Below are positions 59,345 to 64,000 of a stretch of 64,000 bases of DNA, one piece after another. Position numbers and translations under genes: made by a program. Location of the stretch: positions 29,945,558 through 30,009,557 of the forward strand of contig CM049310.1 of the NCBI GenBank assembly GCA_026874595.1, in the 5' to 3' direction. The notes beneath the pieces are model-generated. The model searched no databases, was not told where the DNA came from, and saw nothing but the letters and a program-made list of their open reading frames with translations. This DNA comes from Sipunculus nudus (taxonomy: Eukaryota > Annelida > Sipuncula > Golfingiida > Sipunculidae). The first letter of the stretch is position 1. Every line of letters starts with the position of its first letter.

Positions 59345-62300
59345 TAGTGGTGGAAGTCGGTTCATTTTTCATAATCGATCATCGGTTCGGGCAAACTGAT
59401 CGATGATCGAATATCAATCGGTTCAGACAAATATAAAGAAATGAGCAATTATCTGTGAAACTGTACTCTCTTAGCCAGGCCCGCATGTCTTAGTAATTCT
59501 ACCTGACGAAGAGAAGTTTTAACCTTTTTTTTATTAGCTCAGCTGACTATAAGTCATCTGAGCTATAGTCATGGTCCATTGTCCGTCGTCCGTCCGTCTG
59601 TCCGTCCGTCCGTCCGTCCGTAGATGTGGCACGTTTTGAAACCGTAAGACCTAGGAATCCAAAATTCGGCATAATGTTAGATGTCCCCAAGATCTCCTAC
59701 CAAGCCGAAAACTGGGTCTTTGCAACTTTGTTCCTTTGAGAAATTAAGGAAAAACCTCAATTTTTTTATTAAAAACCTATTTTCACACTTCAGGACTGCC
59801 TAATATCAAAACCACTCATCTGTTTTTCCTCATATTTACCATAAATATTCCTCTATATAGTTCCTATGCACATGCCAGAAATTATGTCTGTAATATTTAA
59901 TTTAAAAAAGTTATGGGCCCAAACATAATGAATTTTGTAAAAATTCAGGAAATATATTTGATCGCTTAACACAAAAAATGTTAAAGCTATGGACCTTTTT
60001 TTCAGTAATATAACTTTAATTAATCAAAATTAAATTGTATACCCAAAATTAGATGAAAATCTTTTAAATTTTTTAAAATATTAATAAAAATAAAAAATTG
60101 GTACCTTAAATTTTGCCCAAATTTGACCATGGCACGTTTTTTTCCTGTAAGTACTGTGGATTTAATTTTCACAGCATGTTTTTGTTAGCATTTCAACTGT
60201 TAACATCAAAAATTTGAAACCAGTTGATCAAAAACTGTAGATTTTATTCAAGTTTTTAAGCACCATGTAACATATTGTTTACATCAAGCTAGTGTTATGC
60301 AGTTTGCAAGAGCTCAGCTCCCCAGCTTCAGCTCTAAGTTCCTTAAATTTGGCATACAGTTAGATGTCTCGAAAATCCCCTACCATGCCAAGAATTTGGT
60401 CACTAGGACTTAATACCTTCGAGATATTAATGAAAAAATTCATTTTTCCATTAAAAACCCATTGTTACACTTCAAGACTGCCAAATATCAAAACCACTGA
60501 TCTGACTTTAATCTTAAATAATATACATTTTTTTCAATCTCTATGCACATGCCAGAATGATGTCAGTATTGCGTAATTGTTTTAAGTTATAGGCCCAAAT
60601 ATAATGCACTTTGTAAAAAATCAAGAAATATATTGACTCCCTTAACAAGGGCATTGCTGAAGCTAGAGATTTTTTTGTCAGGGATGTAACATTATTTAAT
60701 CAAGATTCAAATGAATACCCGAAATTAGTTCAGAATTTATAAATTTTATAAGTTATTAGTATAAATATAAAATTAGTACGTTAAATTTTGCCCAACTGTG
60801 ACCATGGCACGTTTGTTTCCCGTGAGCACTGTTGATATAATTTTCATATCATGCACACATAAGGATTTCAGCTTTTTAGTTTAGAAAGCTGAAAGAAATT
60901 GGCCAAAAATTGTAGCTTTTATTAATGTTTTTTTATGAGACCCTGTCAGACTTTGGCTCTCTCCAGCCCCTCTTGAGTCACCTGTATTATGCATGCTTGA
61001 GGAGAGGCATACACGGAATCCAGGCAGCTTATGACCAGCCACAGTTGATCCAGGTGTCCAACCCAACTCATCTAGTAGTTTTAACCAACAACATAACAAT
61101 AAACAATAAATTAATAATTTTTTATTGGTTTTTAATAACAAATTAAAGAAAAATAGAAAAGGAATTTGTTAGTTTATAATAACAGGAAATTAACTTGCAG
61201 TTACTGATGATATAAGAATCTTGTGTCGATGGGTAGAATGTCACGTATTCCAAATAACACCATGCAGTCACCTATGGCATTTTTCAGTTCAATTTTAATG
61301 ATAAAGAAGTAAATCATATTATTCATTACTAATCATTAGGGATCATATGAAGGAAATTAATGATAGACAAAGATGCAGTTGATAATATTAATCTAGATTC
61401 CTACTGTGTCTAGTGTGTACATTGATGTGAAATTAATCCAAAATGAATTTTTTACAGTTATTTTTTAATATAAATAAAAGCCATAAAACCAGGTACTTAT
61501 GATCATTATTTAAATGTGTGAATTTTGTATATTCTGGATTCTCAACATCATTGTTTGGTGAAAACTGAATAAATACCAGACATGGTGTGAATACTTTGTA
61601 ATTGTATTTAAATACGAATATGATTATGTACTCCATTATAAAATTTCTTGCATAAAGAATGGGAATTCAGGTAAAAATGAAAGTATATGAATACTCGTGC
61701 AAATACTTTCAAAATGTATTCATGAATGCATTCATGAATATATTCTTTAATATTGTTTTAATAATCATTTCAGTTATATTTCATTTAAAAAAATCATATT
61801 ATTCTCTTATTATTTTTAATAAAAATTATATTTGGGACAATATTTGTATTTTTTTTAATAAATAGTTAAACTCTTATATTATATGTTCTGCTTATAAGTT
61901 ATATGGCCAAGTCAAAATCTGTGTGACAATAGTACTCCATTTGTTAATAAAATAAATGAAATCAATCCTCTTCCCTGTCTCCAAAGGAACTTTCAAAATC
62001 ATACATAAGCTAAACAACAACAACTCATAATACAGCTTATATTTATTACCACACAAACCAGCATGTACCTCATTTCTAAATAATATTTTTTTATCATTTA
62101 TAACAGCTGAGCGTCGTGACCCATAGGTCCCTTCTTTTCCTTTTATCACTACGATATGCTTTTCAAAGTTTCATTTTAATTAATAATAGTAATCAAGAGT
62201 TAAACCACAGTCCAGGACATCCACTTGCTGGCCCTTATGAATACTCCCTCGTATCATTTTAACTTGACCACCAACAAGGACTTTCATTTTATAACAATTA

Positions 62301-62858
62301 TGATGACTGCCGACATGCATACTGGTCTCACAGGCCTGCCAGGAAAAATTACAGACCCATAAAATTTTTGGTAAAAATTTAAAAAAAGTAATAGAAAGCT
62401 AAAAATATAATTACTCATGCGGTAGCAGCAGAGGCAGCGGCAATTGACATTACTTGAGATCATTTCTAAGAGAATCTCGCAAAATTAGCATAGACCTGGA
62501 GAATTATGGAGCATTTTAACGCCATCCCGCCCATATTTTGCAATGAACATCTCGTTAGAAAACTCTCCGCTAATTCTGCAGCTCCCTGCCAGTTCACAGA
62601 GGTTTAATAAGTCCTCTGTTCTCTCATCTACCATGTCATACTCAGTTATATACGGAGGTTATTTGGGACGAAGACTCACTATATGAAGTGCGGAATGTTG
62701 TAAAAAAATGGAAGTATAATTTTTGCCTAAAATATAAAGACATTCTGGTAAAAAAAATGAGTATGGTGTAATCGATAGTTGCTTTTGGTAATCGAGCCCT
62801 TGAAAGTGGCAGCAAACCAACTGACTTTCGAAAAAACTCGATGATCGGCCAATCACTA
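59345..62858. mobile_element. 3.5-kb hAT element with a nested repeat
   Basis: Ends TAGTGGTGGAAGTCGG and CGGCCAATCACTA; perfect 8-bp target duplication GTACTCCC (59337-59344 and 62859-62866). Subterminal ATCGATCATCGG and GATGATCGGCC palindromes relate it to the smaller copies at 36335 and 39044. Most of the extra length is the nested element at 59537-62136. Residual DNA on the right (62137-62858) has no transposase motif I can recognise. Confidence 0.88.
59537..62136 (+). mobile_element. AGCTCAGCTGA repeat family, copy nested in hAT
   Basis: 5' GCTCAGCTGACTATAAGTC (59537), 3' CAGCTGAGC (62104-62112) then GTGACCCATAGGTCC. A CCGT-rich microsatellite (59581-59622) follows the 5' end. Two long diverged units each contain TTGGCATAMWGTTAGATGT, AAAACCACTSATCTG and GACCATGGCACGTTT (near 59660-60150 and 60350-60830). 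The remainder to 62100 is very AT-rich. Confidence 0.65.
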
Positions 62859-62866
62859 GTACTCCC

Positions 62867-63611
62867 TAACATCCACCCTGTAAACTCTGTGTGTGATTTG
62901 TTTTTGTTTGTATATGATGTGAACATATAAATATGGCTGGTTAATACTGGTTGAAGATATATGTTAAGCATCGAATCTTTATATCATGGTGACATGAGAA
63001 GCACTGCGGAAGTAAACATACAGAAACCCCTCAGGATGTGTTCTGATGGGCAAGGCTTGGGAGTTTGGAACAAAAGGTATCATGTTCAGTCACCACCATG
63101 GCCTCAGATAACAGCTCTCAAATTAATTCTTGTAAATTATGGGTATATTACCTTTCTTTAAAAGTATATTTATAAATGCTCCATATAATAAAGCCAAATA
63201 CTCGCCTGCCTTTATGGTGAATTCTTATAGGGGTTTTCTACTAATTACGGTTAAGTGGTAATTCCTGCTTTAAAACATCATATCAAGGCCCTTGTGATGG
63301 CTGTATGAGCTTGTATGTCGTCAGTCTGTTTGTAAACATGGTACACATTTTGGTGTTGACAAACATTAAACCATTTGACCAGAGGTGGTTGATCTCACAA
63401 TGCATACTAGCTGTTGTTGGGGAGAGCATGTGAGGCCAGCAGGGTCATATTTTGTCGTTTGCAGTTACTTAGGTTTTGCCTGATTTGCTGTTATATGTCC
63501 TTGGTGGATAAACATATAAGTGGATTATGATCATAAGCAATTTTAGCTGATCACCAGTGTTACAAACACATGGATTTAAACAAAACAAACAGTCTGTTGA
63601 CTTGCGCATTG
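62867..63611. other. noncoding, nothing recognised
   Basis: No supported gene or repeat end. Confidence 0.5.
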
Positions 63612-64000
63612 CCTCTTTTTATATGCCTGTCACGTTACTTACCAGGGCTTTGATGGATTTTCGCAAAACTCACCATAAGTACTAACCAACAGATTATCTA
63701 GCCGGAGTTCAATTATGGGAAACATCCATTACAAGGATATGAAGTATTTTGATCAAACTCATCAGAAATGTTAATCAATTAAATATCTCACCTAAGTTTG
63801 AATTTCAGTGAAATCTGTGCATATTTAATGAGGTCAGATGTCACCACACTTTGGAGGCACAATGGTGACTTACCAAAAATCCTACAGATTTTCATGAAAC
63901 TCATTATACATATTTACAAATAGACTTTCTCACCTGATTTACATTCTCATAAAGATTCATGCATATTTAATGAGGTCAGAGGTCACCACACTTTGGAGGT
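63612..64000 (+). repeat. interspersed repeat gamma, copy 2 (runs off the window)
   Basis: Same text as 42640-43090: CTTACCAGGGCTTTGATGG, CAAAACTCACCATAA, and the periodic TTTAATGAGGTCAGAGGTCA. It ends at the window edge in mid-unit. Confidence 0.78.

Noticed and set aside
60925-61146. Plus frame with LLSHLYYACLRRGIHGIQAA
   Set aside because: Looks protein-like and has an acceptor-like CTCTCTCCAG, but lies inside a nested non-coding repeat, lacks a clear donor and is mirrored by an open minus frame.
1-64000. CRISPR arrays, bacterial operons, prophage or integron features
   Set aside because: Regularly spaced repeats here are tandem without unique spacers, and introns, LINEs and MITEs show eukaryotic nuclear DNA.

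Overview
The window is nuclear DNA from an animal, most likely a marine mollusc or related lophotrochozoan. This is inferred from AT-rich background, very long introns, many GGTGGCGCCACC-bearing and CCGT-bearing interspersed repeats, hAT MITEs, L2/CR1-type LINEs and a DIRS element. No species can be named from sequence alone. Host coding sequence is sparse; most of the interpretable DNA is mobile elements, often nested.

Host genes. At the left edge a minus-strand coding exon (346-590) carries the start codon of an unrecognised Cys-rich protein. Its 3' splice-donor end has been duplicated into a 72-bp tandem array (1-385). A GC-richer block at 15576-15960 with a consensus minus-strand splice donor is its probable 5' untranslated first exon and promoter. 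On the plus strand, a short first coding exon (ATG at 35962, below ETS-like and YY1-like promoter motifs) ends in phase with an exon at 44821-44885. Joined, they give a protein starting MGSRLRENPEKLFEVFVEIA. A weaker exon candidate lies at 53245-53427.

Region by region. 1-17 kb: intronic DNA, a Helentron-like repeat, and a 60-bp minisatellite that was split by a hAT element (7437-9107, exact 8-bp target duplication) and by a Helentron-like element (9189-10660); a second hAT element lies at 13014-14410. 17-28 kb: a Helentron-like copy, a 40-bp minisatellite, a decayed full-domain L2-type LINE (minus, 19731-22480), and a Helentron-like element (24018-27383) into which a 5'-truncated, nearly intact CR1/L2-type LINE inserted. 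28-48 kb: long stretches without genes, a terminal-inverted-repeat element (33527-34645), three small hAT elements with target duplications (36335, 36964, 39044), Helentron-like copies, and the plus-strand exons. 48298-52864: a GC-rich DIRS-type tyrosine-recombinase retrotransposon with inverted terminal repeats, an internal complementary region and broken gag, RT/RNase H and recombinase reading frames. 53-64 kb: a TIR MITE, more Helentron-like elements, and a 3.5-kb hAT element (59345-62858) that contains a nested repeat.

The most interesting object is the DIRS element. Its internal complementary region spells out the circle junction of its own two ends, down to a shared GTT trinucleotide. 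It also carries a candidate spliceosomal intron in gag. A second theme is that at least four dissimilar repeat families share one terminal design: asymmetric inverted repeats plus a 3' hairpin, in three of them followed by CTAG or a near match and then T, suggesting a common Helentron-type mobilisation machinery.
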